Shown here: positions 1 through 6,684 of the stretch, one piece after another
How positions within the stretch are numbered: position 1 is the stretch's first letter
Layout of the letters: each line of letters starts with the position of its first letter
Assembly (NCBI GenBank): GCA_002784795.1
Contig: PFLZ01000029.1
Coordinates: forward strand, 1-16,050
Length of the DNA: 16,050 nucleotides
From: Candidatus Magasanikbacteria bacterium CG_4_10_14_0_8_um_filter_42_12
GTDB lineage: Bacteria; Patescibacteriota; Patescibacteriia; Magasanikbacterales; UBA922
Reading direction: 5' to 3'
Program-made: the position numbers and the translations under genes
The notes under the pieces: generated by a model
What the model saw: only the letters and a program-made list of their open reading frames with translations
The model's database searches: none
What the model was told of the DNA's origin: nothing

Positions 1-87
1 TAAGTTTACATAGACTTTTTGCACTAATTTTAGCACTTTTGTGTGAAAAACACTAAATGAGTTAAATAGTAATTAGTAAACGGTAAT

Positions 88-471
88 TTGGAATTGGTAT
101 TTTTTGCTTGTATGTTTTTGTTAGCTTTTCAACGAATCCTCTTTCAACTCATATTAGATATTCTTTATTTTCCACTGTGGTGGTATGGCGTCGGTCTTCG
201 TCGTGTCATGTTTGGATTGTTTCATATGTTGCAGGATGCCAATGCATCGCTCGCTCCTGGGTTGTGGCTTCGCAATATATTTACGCCGATGTACGGACAA
301 ACAGATTTTCAGGGGAGATTGATGAGTTTTTTTATGCGTCTTGTCAATATTATTGGCAGGCTATTTGCATTGATTGTGTATCTCTTTGCGCTTGTTGTGA
401 TGCTTTGTCTCTGGCTGACCGTTCCTGTTGCGATAATCTATATGATGATGCACGTTGTATTGGTTCAATAA
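88..471 (+). CDS. Small integral membrane protein, unknown function
   Basis: Predicted 127-residue hydrophobic protein that I cannot assign to a named family. Residues 1-35 form a hydrophobic segment containing FPLWWYGVGLRR. A short amphipathic stretch (APGLWLRNIFTPMYGQ) follows, and residues 85-125 form one or two further membrane spans. The start is uncertain: TTG at 88 is the first possible codon after an in-frame stop at 70-72, and ATG at 112 (residue 9) is an equally good choice. Neither has a clear Shine-Dalgarno site. The stop at 469-471 lies 6 bases before the ATG of the ClpC-like gene, so the two are almost certainly co-transcribed. Since that neighbour is also membrane-anchored, a shared membrane complex is a reasonable guess but no more than that. 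Confidence 0.7.
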   Translation: MELVFFACMFLLAFQRILFQLILDILYFPLWWYGVGLRRVMFGLFHMLQDANASLAPGLWLRNIFTPMYGQTDFQGRLMSFFMRLVNIIGRLFALIVYLFALVVMLCLWLTVPVAIIYMMMHVVLVQ

Positions 472-477
472 AACTTT

Positions 478-3201
478 ATGGAATTTCAATCACAAACACC
501 ATTGCCACTCCTGCCATATCGTCATGATGAGAGACATCGTCGTATGAGTATGGGCGTCGTGCTCCGAAAGAAACTTCTCTTTTGGGGGACGTCATTGTCG
601 CGCAGAGATATTGCGTTTCGGCGTATGCGTACATGGCTGGAGCGTTTTGAATTGTTGGGAAGTGCGCTGTTTGGTGTTGGGCTCATGGGATTTTTTGTCT
701 ATGCACTCTTTGTACAAGAACGTTTGGTAGAAGTATTGACGTTTGATTTTTGGTGGGGACGTCCAGAATTGAATACATTGCTTGTCTGGTTTTCATTGAC
801 TGCCTGGTGTTTTCTCTTGTATAGAAATATTGCAAGAAAAAAGGAAATACAAGTAGTAGAACAGTATGATGAAAATGTACTCCCGAATAAAGAAGGGATG
901 GTTGGTGTGGTAGATTCTTGGCAACAAGCCCTTTCTTTATATAAAGGAAAAAATAGAAGAGACATTTCTCGCGTTGCAACCCCAGAAGCTTTGCAGGTTC
1001 TTGAAAATGCGTCACTGTTTGCGCATCGACTGGGAGCTGATGTTGTCTCTCCGTGGCATGTATTTCATGCTTTGCTCGGATCTTCAAGTATTGCAAGCGT
1101 GTTTGTACGATTGGGATTGCCACAAAAAAAATTGCAAGCAGTCGTTGCCAAGGCATGTGGAAAAGGATCTACGAGGAAAGAATCTGTTGCTCTTTCAGAT
1201 GATGTACAGCAGATACTGTTTCATGCATACGAATATGCTTATGATGCCCGTCAAGAATATCTTCATGTGACAGAGCTCTTATTGGCGCTGGTACGACAAT
1301 CTGTTCCTGTCCAAGAATTATTTTATGATCTCAACGTAGATGGGCACAAGCTTCTCAATGTGATTGAGTGGCTTCGTATTCGTGAACGTTTGCAAAAACA
1401 ACATCGTGCTTTTCAAAAAGCAGCATCTCGACGGAGTAAATACGGACTTGACAAAGCCATGACTGCTGTCGCAACACCATTTCTCAATAGTTTTAGCCAT
1501 GATCTGACGCTTGCAGCAAAGTTTGGAAGGCTTGAACCATGTGTTGCACGAGAAAACGAAATTGATGAAATTTTTCGTATTATTGAAGGAGGCAGACAAA
1601 GTGTTGTGCTCGTCGGTGATAGAGGCGTGGGAAAGATGAGTATTGTTGCGGGTATTGCCGCGCGCATGGTAGAAGAAAAAGTACCTGCTAGAATCAAAGA
1701 TAAACGCCTTGTACAGCTCTCTACGTCATCGCTCCTCGCCGGCACGACGATCACTGGAGCACAAGAGAGACTTATCAATATCATGAATGAAGTAGCCCGT
1801 GCTGGAAATATTATTTTCTTTATCGATGGTATCGATGATTTGGTTGGGTCGGGTGGTCAGGGTGCTGTGCAGGGACTAGATGTCAGTGAAACACTCGCCG
1901 AATTTCTCGGTGCAGGACAATTTTTGACATTGTCAACCACCACGATTACTGGCTACAATCAATCAATCGTCAATTCTTCTGTTGGGCAAGTATTGGCCCG
2001 TGTTGATATCGATGAAATGACCGATGATCAAGCAATACAAGTATTGGAGTCAAAAGTTGGCTTTGTTGAATACAAACAACAAGTTTTTTTTAGTTATGAT
2101 GCACTCGAACAATCCGTGGTGCTTGCAAAGAAATTTTTGCATGATCAACATTTGCCAGAAAGCGCACTTGCTATCATGACAGAGAGTGCAAGTTTTGTAC
2201 ATAATACGAAAGGTGTGAATACGCTGGTAGAAGGCGAAGACGTTGCCTCTATCGTGGCCCAAAAAACAGGTATTCCTACGACCAGTATTACGGACGATGA
2301 ATCTACAAAACTCATGAAGCTCGAAGAAGATATGCACAAACAAGTTATCGGGCAAGACGAAGCTGTCTCGCTCGTTGCCAATGCGCTTCGTCGTGCGCGT
2401 GCAGAGGTACGCTCCCAAAAACGTCCAATTGCAAACTTCCTCTTTCTCGGGCCTACCGGTGTCGGAAAGACCGAACTTGCAAAAACAATTGCGCGGACAT
2501 ATTTTGGTGGGGAAGATCGTATGATCCGTATCGATATGAGTGAGTATCAGGACAAAAGCGGTATCTATCGACTCATCGGTCAGCCAGGACAGCAGGGGAC
2601 GGGTATTCTCACCGAAGCCGTCAGGCAAAATCCATTTTCCCTCCTCTTGCTGGATGAAATGGAAAAAGCAGATCCGGATGTGCTCAATTTGTTTTTGCAA
2701 GTCTTTGATGATGGACGCCTCACCGATAGTGTTGGGCGTGTGATTGACTTTACCAATACCATCATCATTGCAACGTCAAATGCAGGTACTGCATTTGTGC
2801 AACAACAGATTGCTTCTGGTATTCCTCTGGAAGATATCCGCCAGACATTGATTCATGGTGAGCTCAAACAATATTATCGACCAGAGTTTTTGAACCGTTT
2901 TGATGGTATCGTCCTCTTCCGTTCTCTCTCGCGAGATGAAATAAAAAAAATAGCCAGTCTCATGCTGGGAAGAGTCAAAAAAGATATCGAAGCAAAAGGG
3001 ATGTCGTTTGTGGTAGAAGAATCCGCACTCGAGGCGCTGGCAGAGGTGGGATATGATCCCGAGTTTGGTGCTCGTCCGATGCGTCGCGCGATCCAGGACA
3101 AGGTAGAAAATCAGCTTGCGGAGCTTATTCTTTCAAAAAAATTGAACAGACGTGATCGTCTTATCCTAGGAGAAGGTGCCAGAATTCGTGTAGAAAGGTA
3201 A
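478..3201 (+). CDS. Membrane-anchored ClpC-like AAA+ ATPase with degenerate first ATPase domain
   Basis: Predicted 907-residue Clp/Hsp100 protein unfoldase. Two hydrophobic segments (about 58-79 and 98-115) come first and are absent from ordinary ClpC. A Clp_N repeat domain follows (about 165-290, starting ISRVATPEALQVLENA). D1 then has a Walker A of GDRGVGKMS (380-388), with Met387 where Ser/Thr should bind Mg-ATP, and a Walker B of FFIDGIDD, with Gly451 where the catalytic Glu should follow Asp450. The D1 arginine pair is reduced to one Arg (R508). The coiled-coil M domain is essentially missing. D2 is intact: Walker A GPTGVGKT (K664), Walker B LLLLDE (D726, E727), sensor-1 N768, arginine finger R807 and sensor-2 GARPMRR (R866). 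Between N768 and R807 I see no [LIV]GF tripeptide of the kind that docks ClpP. I infer an unfoldase powered by D2 and held at the membrane, possibly without ClpP. It sits 6 bases after the small membrane protein gene. Confidence 0.93.
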   Translation: MEFQSQTPLPLLPYRHDERHRRMSMGVVLRKKLLFWGTSLSRRDIAFRRMRTWLERFELLGSALFGVGLMGFFVYALFVQERLVEVLTFDFWWGRPELNTLLVWFSLTAWCFLLYRNIARKKEIQVVEQYDENVLPNKEGMVGVVDSWQQALSLYKGKNRRDISRVATPEALQVLENASLFAHRLGADVVSPWHVFHALLGSSSIASVFVRLGLPQKKLQAVVAKACGKGSTRKESVALSDDVQQILFHAYEYAYDARQEYLHVTELLLALVRQSVPVQELFYDLNVDGHKLLNVIEWLRIRERLQKQHRAFQKAASRRSKYGLDKAMTAVATPFLNSFSHDLTLAAKFGRLEPCVARENEIDEIFRIIEGGRQSVVLVGDRGVGKMSIVAGIAARMVEEKVPARIKDKRLVQLSTSSLLAGTTITGAQERLINIMNEVARAGNIIFFIDGIDDLVGSGGQGAVQGLDVSETLAEFLGAGQFLTLSTTTITGYNQSIVNSSVGQVLARVDIDEMTDDQAIQVLESKVGFVEYKQQVFFSYDALEQSVVLAKKFLHDQHLPESALAIMTESASFVHNTKGVNTLVEGEDVASIVAQKTGIPTTSITDDESTKLMKLEEDMHKQVIGQDEAVSLVANALRRARAEVRSQKRPIANFLFLGPTGVGKTELAKTIARTYFGGEDRMIRIDMSEYQDKSGIYRLIGQPGQQGTGILTEAVRQNPFSLLLLDEMEKADPDVLNLFLQVFDDGRLTDSVGRVIDFTNTIIIATSNAGTAFVQQQIASGIPLEDIRQTLIHGELKQYYRPEFLNRFDGIVLFRSLSRDEIKKIASLMLGRVKKDIEAKGMSFVVEESALEALAEVGYDPEFGARPMRRAIQDKVENQLAELILSKKLNRRDRLILGEGARIRVER

Positions 3202-3223
3202 TGTGGTATATTTTTTCTATCGA

Positions 3224-3232
3224 TGCTAGTAT
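3224..3232 (+). promoter_or_regulatory. Extended -10 promoter, TGC-TAGTAT
   Basis: TGC (3224-3226) followed by TAGTAT (3227-3232) fits an extended -10 element, with no clear -35. Transcription would begin near 3239, only about 3 bases before the ATG at 3242. The same TGN-TAGTAT word precedes the phosphatidyltransferase gene and the non-coding RNA block. It would give the sugar-phosphate transferase gene its own start in addition to read-through from the Clp gene. The assignment rests on motif and spacing only. Confidence 0.45.
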
Positions 3233-3241
3233 TGAGAACAT

Positions 3242-4282
3242 ATGAATATTCTTTTGTTTGCAAGTACCCTTATTCTTTCCTTTGTGGCGACGGCGATTGT
3301 TCGCAGTATCATGAAGCGATATCGTATCGTCGATAGCCCAAAAGGAGAGAAGCGAAAAATTCATAAGAAAAATATTCCATTCGGTGGAGGACTTGCTATA
3401 TTTGTGGCATTTTTTCTTATGGCTGGGCTCGCATATATGTTTGAACTTGTGGGAGAAAGAATTTCTTTGTCTATGCTCATCACTATTTTTGTTGCGGGTG
3501 GGGTACTCATGGTAGGTGGTATTCTGGACGACGCAAAAAATTTGAAAGCACGGCAGCAAATAATATTTCCTTTTCTTGCTGCTGCAATTATAGCCTTTGT
3601 CGGTATTGGACCACACATCATCACCAATCCGTTTGGTGGTACATTTGTTCTGACGAGTCTCTTTTCTGGCATACTGGTATTTTTTTGGATCTTTGGCATG
3701 ATGTTTACCACAAAATTTCTCGACGGACTGGATGGATTGGTGAGCGGGATTGTGTCTATCGGGGCAATCATGATTTTCTTTTTATCTCGCCAAGAACAAT
3801 GGTTTCAGTCAGAGGTTGCGACGTTGGCCATTATCTTTGCAGGTGCATGTGTTGGGTTTCTTGTGTGGAATTGGCATCCAGCGAAAATATTTCTTGGTGA
3901 AGGTGGCAGTTTGTTTACGGGATTTATATTAGGCGTGCTTGGAATTATTTCTGGGGGAAAAATCATGACGACATTGCTCGTCGTGGGTATTCCATTTCTT
4001 GATGTAATTCGTGTTGTCATCATGAGATGGATAAAGAAAAAACCAATTTATCTCGGTGATGATGAGCATCTTCACTTCAAGCTACTTCATTCTGGTATGA
4101 CACAAAAGCAGGCCGTCTTGCTGTTATATGCAATTTCGTTTTCCTTTGGTGTAACAACCTTATTTTTACAAAGTAGCCAAAAACTTATTGCGTTTGCATT
4201 TCTATTTTTGCTCATGCTGCTGATGGCTGTGTGGCTCCAGGGCAGTGGAAAAAAGAAAAAGATATGGCAAAAAAACACATAA
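3242..4282 (+). CDS. Polyprenyl-phosphate sugar-1-phosphate transferase (WecA/MraY family)
   Basis: Predicted 346-residue multi-spanning membrane enzyme of glycosyltransferase family 4 in the older sense (WecA/TagO/MraY). It would move a sugar-1-phosphate from a UDP-sugar to undecaprenyl phosphate, the first membrane step of glycan synthesis. Family landmarks appear in order: RKIHKKNIPFGGG near residues 38-50, the Asp pair in GGILDDAKN (D96, D97), FLDGLDGL (D161, D164), LGEGGS (E220) and the C-terminal DDEHLHFKLLH loop. Two key positions differ from the textbook family. The metal-binding Asp of GDxGS is Glu220, and the Asn just before the DGxDGL motif is Lys158. Donor sugar cannot be read from sequence; the long HLHFKLL loop is more WecA/TagO-like than MraY-like. 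The start has GAG about 7 bases upstream. The 3' end overlaps the DUF192 gene. Confidence 0.9.
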   Translation: MNILLFASTLILSFVATAIVRSIMKRYRIVDSPKGEKRKIHKKNIPFGGGLAIFVAFFLMAGLAYMFELVGERISLSMLITIFVAGGVLMVGGILDDAKNLKARQQIIFPFLAAAIIAFVGIGPHIITNPFGGTFVLTSLFSGILVFFWIFGMMFTTKFLDGLDGLVSGIVSIGAIMIFFLSRQEQWFQSEVATLAIIFAGACVGFLVWNWHPAKIFLGEGGSLFTGFILGVLGIISGGKIMTTLLVVGIPFLDVIRVVIMRWIKKKPIYLGDDEHLHFKLLHSGMTQKQAVLLLYAISFSFGVTTLFLQSSQKLIAFAFLFLLMLLMAVWLQGSGKKKKIWQKNT

Positions 4283-4737
4283 TATTTGGGAAAAAATCCA
4301 TGTTTTTGCTTGGCGTATTTTTTTTGTGCTTTGTTTTTTTGTTTTTTTGGAATATGCGTCCGCCGAGCACACGAGATATTGTGCTTGGTGAACAAACGTT
4401 GCATGTCTATGTGGCAGAAACGATCAAAGATATGTATGTAGGTCTTGGTGGACGAGAGGATCTCGATGGGAAAGATGGCATGCTTTTTTTGTATGACTAT
4501 CCTGGGCGTCATGGTATTGTGATGCGAGATATGCTGTTTCCTATTGATATTCTGTGGTTCTCGGAGGGACAGCTTGTGGATATCGCTCCTGCTGTACCTG
4601 TTGAGCCTCAGGCCTCTGAATATGAGTTGACCTCATATCGTCCACGTACTGATGCTACCATGGTGTTAGAGCTCCCTGCAGGCTGGGCAGCAGCACATGA
4701 TCTCAAGATAGGGGATATGCTGTTTATCCCATTATAG
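4264..4737 (+). CDS. DUF192 family protein with N-terminal membrane anchor
   Basis: Predicted 157-residue protein. An N-terminal membrane anchor or uncleaved signal (KKSMFLLGVFFLCFVFLFFW) is followed by a DUF192 domain covering most of the rest. Recognisable DUF192 parts are the VAETIKDMYVGLGGRE strand-helix, GMLFLYDYPGRHGIVMRDMLFPIDILWF, and the closing TMVLELPAGWAAAHDLKIGD. DUF192 proteins are small secreted or anchored proteins without an agreed biochemical function. I chose ATG 4264 because it follows a purine-rich AAAAAGAAAAAG tract and puts charged residues ahead of the membrane span; GTG 4231 is also open. The gene overlaps the end of the preceding gene by 19 bases, indicating translational coupling. 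T-rich runs within 4318-4350 encode the Phe-rich span. Confidence 0.85.
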   Translation: MAKKHIIFGKKSMFLLGVFFLCFVFLFFWNMRPPSTRDIVLGEQTLHVYVAETIKDMYVGLGGREDLDGKDGMLFLYDYPGRHGIVMRDMLFPIDILWFSEGQLVDIAPAVPVEPQASEYELTSYRPRTDATMVLELPAGWAAAHDLKIGDMLFIPL

Positions 4738-4741
4738 CGTC

Positions 4742-4770
4742 TTGACAGATTGTCCAAACTACGGTATAGT
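4742..4770 (+). promoter_or_regulatory. Sigma-70-type promoter of rplU
   Basis: A perfect -35 TTGACA (4742-4747) is followed after exactly 17 bases by TATAGT (4765-4770). This is the strongest promoter in the window. Transcription should begin near 4777, leaving a leader of about 48 bases before the rplU ATG. Confidence 0.85.
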
Positions 4771-4774
4771 ATTG

Positions 4775-4801
4775 GTCGTCTTAGTCCTGGTACGACAAGA
4801 C
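4775..4801 (+). other. Hairpins in the rplU mRNA leader
   Basis: GTCGT (4775-4779) can pair with ACGAC (4792-4796), and GTCTT (4778-4782) can pair with AAGAC (4797-4801). The two helices are mutually exclusive and lie at the 5' end of the predicted rplU transcript. Leader structures often mediate ribosomal-protein autoregulation, but nothing here proves it. Confidence 0.3.
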
Positions 4802-4824
4802 TCTTATTTGAAACAATAATCGCT

Positions 4825-5139
4825 ATGTTTGCAGTAGTATTTACAGGTGGAAAGCAATACCTCGTTGAGGAAGGGCAGACCATCAATATAGAAAAACTTG
4901 AGACCGATATCGGCAGTACTGTTACCTTTGATCAGATTCTTTTGACAGCAAAGGCAGACGGGCAGGATGTTGAAATCGGAACGCCATTTCTCGCTGGCAA
5001 GACCATCACCGCAACGGTGAAAGATCAAGGACGTGCGAAAAAAATTCGTGTTGTCAAATACAAACCAAAAACTCGTTACAAACGAGTCAATGGACACAGA
5101 CAACCATTCACGACTGTCACGATTGACAAAATTGCTTAA
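4825..5139 (+). CDS. rplU: 50S ribosomal protein L21
   Basis: A 104-residue L21, of usual length. It opens MFAVVFTGGKQYLVEEGQTI, contains the beta-barrel core FDQILLTAKADGQDVEIGTPFL, and ends with the family signature in KYKPKTRYKRVNGHRQ. L21 binds 23S rRNA domain II and helps assemble the large subunit. The reading frame is open further upstream to 4750, but the family start is clearly the Met at 4825, and the promoter lies at 4742-4770. L21 is usually followed by rpmA (L27). Here it stands alone between its own promoter and terminator, with a non-coding block next. I see no rpmA in the window. Confidence 0.97.
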   Translation: MFAVVFTGGKQYLVEEGQTINIEKLETDIGSTVTFDQILLTAKADGQDVEIGTPFLAGKTITATVKDQGRAKKIRVVKYKPKTRYKRVNGHRQPFTTVTIDKIA

Positions 5140-5150
5140 ACATCAACAAA

Positions 5151-5179
5151 AAAAGACTATCCACAGGGTAGTCTTTTTT
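5151..5179 (+). terminator. Rho-independent terminator after rplU
   Basis: An 8-bp stem (GACTATCC at 5155-5162 with GGGTAGTC at 5166-5173, one T-G wobble) has a 3-base loop and is followed by six T. It lies 15 bases past the rplU stop. A-rich bases before the stem could let it also work leftward. Confidence 0.88.
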
Positions 5180-5192
5180 GTATGAAATAGTG

Positions 5193-5201
5193 TGGTAGTA
5201 T
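5193..5201 (+). promoter_or_regulatory. Extended -10 promoter for the non-coding RNA
   Basis: TGG (5193-5195) followed by TAGTAT (5196-5201) makes an extended -10. The predicted start, near 5208, falls on the first base of the 13-position terminal helix of the adjacent RNA block. That match supports both promoter and RNA. No good -35 is present. Confidence 0.5.
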
Positions 5202-5207
5202 GTGATT

Positions 5208-5528
5208 GTGCTACGGTGACTTGTGCATAAACCAGAGCCCTAGGGCGTCCTTTATTCGGCGGATTTTCCTTGCGGGGTGCTCCTTAACCTGGTTCATCTC
5301 GTTCGTTGCACGACATCGCGACGAATACAGCACGCCGGTACTCCAGGCCACTGCTTAACTTCCGTTGACCGGGTAATACTGGACTATGGAATTGTGCTTG
5401 TGAGTTTAGGTGGGCGAAAAGGTAATCATCGACACGTCGTTGTTACAGACTAGTCAACTGTGGAGGGCATTGCTCTAGAGAAAGAGGTGGCGGGCGTTCC
5501 TCGTCATATTGTGGGGTCGCCGTAGCAC
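5208..5528 (+). ncRNA. Candidate structured RNA of about 320 nt, family not recognised
   Basis: A 321-base block without a convincing reading frame and richer in GC than its flanks (32 of 60 bases in 5281-5340). Its ends pair over 13 positions (5208-5220 with 5516-5528). An internal 8-bp hairpin pairs 5302-5309 with 5318-5325. Each helix contains one U-G wobble when read on the + strand (5217-5519 and 5307-5320), which becomes a C-A mismatch on the - strand. This and the promoter at 5193-5201 favour the + strand. CCGGU (5335-5339) with ACCGG (5368-5372), and UCCAG (5342-5346) with CUGGA (5379-5383), could form a pseudoknot. Size and closed ends recall RNase P RNA, which the genome must encode, but I do not find its conserved GAGGAAAGTCC and ACAGAA blocks. 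I also find no tmRNA start, CCA end or T-arm, and no SRP GGAA-loop domain. It may be a very divergent member of one of these or something new. Confidence 0.6.
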
Positions 5529-5542
5529 ACCCCACTACATTC

Positions 5543-5570
5543 AAAAAAACTGCCTCTCTGGCAGTTTTAT
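5543..5570. terminator. Bidirectional terminator between the RNA block and recR
   Basis: AAAACTGCC (5546-5554) pairs with GGCAGTTTT (5560-5568) across a TCTCT loop. Read leftward, the hairpin is followed by seven U and ends recR, overlapping its stop codon. Read rightward, the stem ends in UUUUAUGUUU and can end the non-coding RNA. Confidence 0.8.
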
Positions 5571-6169
5571 GTTTGTGTTCGATGTTTGAGTGCACTTCCT
5601 AGTGTTATCTCATCTGCATACTGGAGATCACTTCCCATGGGGAGACCGCGTGCGAGGCGAGTTACTTTTACGTCAGGTTTTTCTTTTTTGATACTGTTTT
5701 GCAAATACAGCATGGTCGTCTCTCCTGGAAGGTCAGGATTCAGGGCGAGAATAATTTCTTTGATTGGTTCATTGTTCAATCGTTGCAACAATTCTGCTAC
5801 TTTCAAAAATCTGACACTATCTGGATTGCCAGGTTTGATGACGCCACGGAGTACATGGTATCTCCCAGGAAATGCGCCCGTCTTTTCTATTTGTTGGAGT
5901 TCTTGTGATTCTGTCACAATACAAATTGTCGAGGCATCACGTTTTGGGTCACTACACATTGTGCATGGTGAGGTGTCAGAAAAATCCCAGCAGGTCTCAC
6001 AGCTTTTTATATTTTCAATCAGGCCTTTCAGCGCATTGGTAATTTCGGCGACATCTTTTTTTCCTGATTTCAGCAGATGAAAAACGAACCGTTCAGCGGT
6101 TCGTGGGCCGACGGACGGCAATTTTGAAAATGCTCGAATGAGTTGTTCTATTGGTTTGCTGTACGGCAT
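5567..6169 (-). CDS. recR: Recombination mediator protein RecR
   Basis: A 200-residue RecR of normal length. RecR works with RecF/RecO to load RecA on gapped single-stranded DNA. An N-terminal helix-hairpin-helix (LPSVGPRTAERFVFHLL, 17-33) binds DNA. A four-cysteine zinc site follows (C57, C60, C69, C72 in CETC...CTMC). The Toprim domain starts at TICIVTESQE (81-90) and includes ALNPDLPGETT. The C-terminal stretch RLARGLPMGSDLQYADEITL matches the canonical RecR tail. It lies downstream of ybaB on the same strand, separated by 126 bases that hold an inverted pair of dispersed repeats. Its 3' end runs into the terminator at 5543-5570. Confidence 0.97.
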   Translation of the reverse strand: MPYSKPIEQLIRAFSKLPSVGPRTAERFVFHLLKSGKKDVAEITNALKGLIENIKSCETCWDFSDTSPCTMCSDPKRDASTICIVTESQELQQIEKTGAFPGRYHVLRGVIKPGNPDSVRFLKVAELLQRLNNEPIKEIILALNPDLPGETTMLYLQNSIKKEKPDVKVTRLARGLPMGSDLQYADEITLGSALKHRTQT

Positions 6170-6186
6170 ATATAGCAGAAATAGAA

Positions 6187-6284
6187 TTCTCCCCCTGGTA
6201 AGGGGAGTTAGAGGGGGTTACTTAGAAGCATTGAAAGTGCTAGTCCGTAACCCCTCCCTAACCCTCCCCTACTAGGGGAGGGAA
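6187..6284. repeat. Head-to-head pair of dispersed palindromic repeats
   Basis: Two diverged copies of one small element lie in opposite orientation. One, on the - strand at about 6187-6221, reads GTAACCCCCTCTAACTCCCC and onward. The other, on the + strand at 6247-6284, reads GTAACCCCTCCCTAACCCTC and onward. They are separated by 25 bases. Each copy is itself a small palindrome (CCCCT...AGGGG). A third copy sits inside the glycosyltransferase gene at 9120-9157. The pair can form a large hairpin in any ybaB-recR transcript and could reduce recR read-through or stabilise the ybaB mRNA. Confidence 0.88.
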
Positions 6285-6295
6285 CATTATATTTT

Positions 6296-6592
6296 TTATG
6301 AAAGGCCCGGTATATTTGGAAGTCCACCCATTTCTTTCATTTTCATTGCCATGATGCGTTGCATTTTTTTCATGGCTTCTTCGTAAGCTTTGATAATTTC
6401 TTTTTGGAGTTTTTCTTTTTTTGCTGGTGTGAGCATGTCTTCTGCTATATCAAGAGTTTTTACAGAAAGATTGCCATCCATGACGAGCGTGACACCACCT
6501 TCTTTTACAGTGACACTTTCTTGTGAGAGTGTATTTTGGAGTGTTTTGGCTTGTTCTCGGATGTCTTTGAACTGTTTCAGTTTGTTGAGCAT
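6296..6592 (-). CDS. YbaB/EbfC family nucleoid-associated protein
   Basis: A 98-residue protein with the YbaB pattern: an N-terminal helix (MLNKLKQFKDIREQAKTLQN), a beta hairpin (VTVKEGGVTLVMDGNLSVKTLDI), and a long charged C-terminal helix (KKEKLQKEIIKAYEEAMKKM) ending in the Met- and Gly-rich tail GGLPNIPGLS. Family members form dimers that bind DNA with little sequence preference and help organise the nucleoid. The gene normally sits directly before recR, commonly as dnaX-ybaB-recR. Here dnaB occupies the upstream place. Repeats fill both flanking gaps, 92 bases to dnaB and 126 to recR. No Shine-Dalgarno site is visible before the ATG. Confidence 0.93.
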   Translation of the reverse strand: MLNKLKQFKDIREQAKTLQNTLSQESVTVKEGGVTLVMDGNLSVKTLDIAEDMLTPAKKEKLQKEIIKAYEEAMKKMQRIMAMKMKEMGGLPNIPGLS

Positions 6593-6600
6593 AAAATAAG

Positions 6601-6680
6601 GCTTATCAGGCTCAGGAGGCCGGGGAGGCTTGGAAGGTTTATATATAAGCCTTCTTAGCCTTCTCGGCTTTCTAAGCCTT
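6601..6680. repeat. Nine-base periodic inverted array
   Basis: The left arm has four units in a 9-base register: GCTTATCAG, GCTCAGGAG, GCCGGGGAG, GCTTGGAAG. After a TATATATA centre (about 6639-6646) the right arm has units of the opposite sense: TTCTTAGCC, TTCTCGGCT, TTCTAAGCC. The arms are imperfectly complementary and could fold as one long hairpin. The array fills the gap between dnaB and ybaB and looks like a degraded small mobile repeat. Confidence 0.8.
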
Positions 6681-6684
6681 CTAT

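Noticed and set aside
29..56. CIRCE-like heat-shock operator (TTAGCACTT … AACACTAA) upstream of the Clp operon
   Set aside because: Only the left half resembles the CIRCE half-site; the right half does not complement it beyond TAA.
2050..2700. 216-codon minus-strand frame inside the ClpC-like gene
   Set aside because: Antisense shadow of the conserved D2 ATPase coding sequence.
4750..4824. 25-residue N-terminal extension of L21
   Set aside because: Overlaps the -10 element and leader; L21 proteins start at the equivalent of Met 4825.
5344..5390. 5S rRNA on the minus strand (ACGGAAGTTAAGC)
   Set aside because: A 13-base match only; no helix I, no matching 3' half and no flanking rRNA genes.
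5208..5528. RNase P RNA on the minus strand (GAGGAACGCCC near the 5' side, CTGGTTTATG near the 3' side)
   Set aside because: The two blocks resemble conserved regions I and V only loosely, cannot pair as helix P4, and the minus strand puts mismatches in both clear helices.
5208..5570. tmRNA
   Set aside because: No acceptor stem ending in CCA, no T-arm and no tag reading frame ending in Ala-Ala on either strand.
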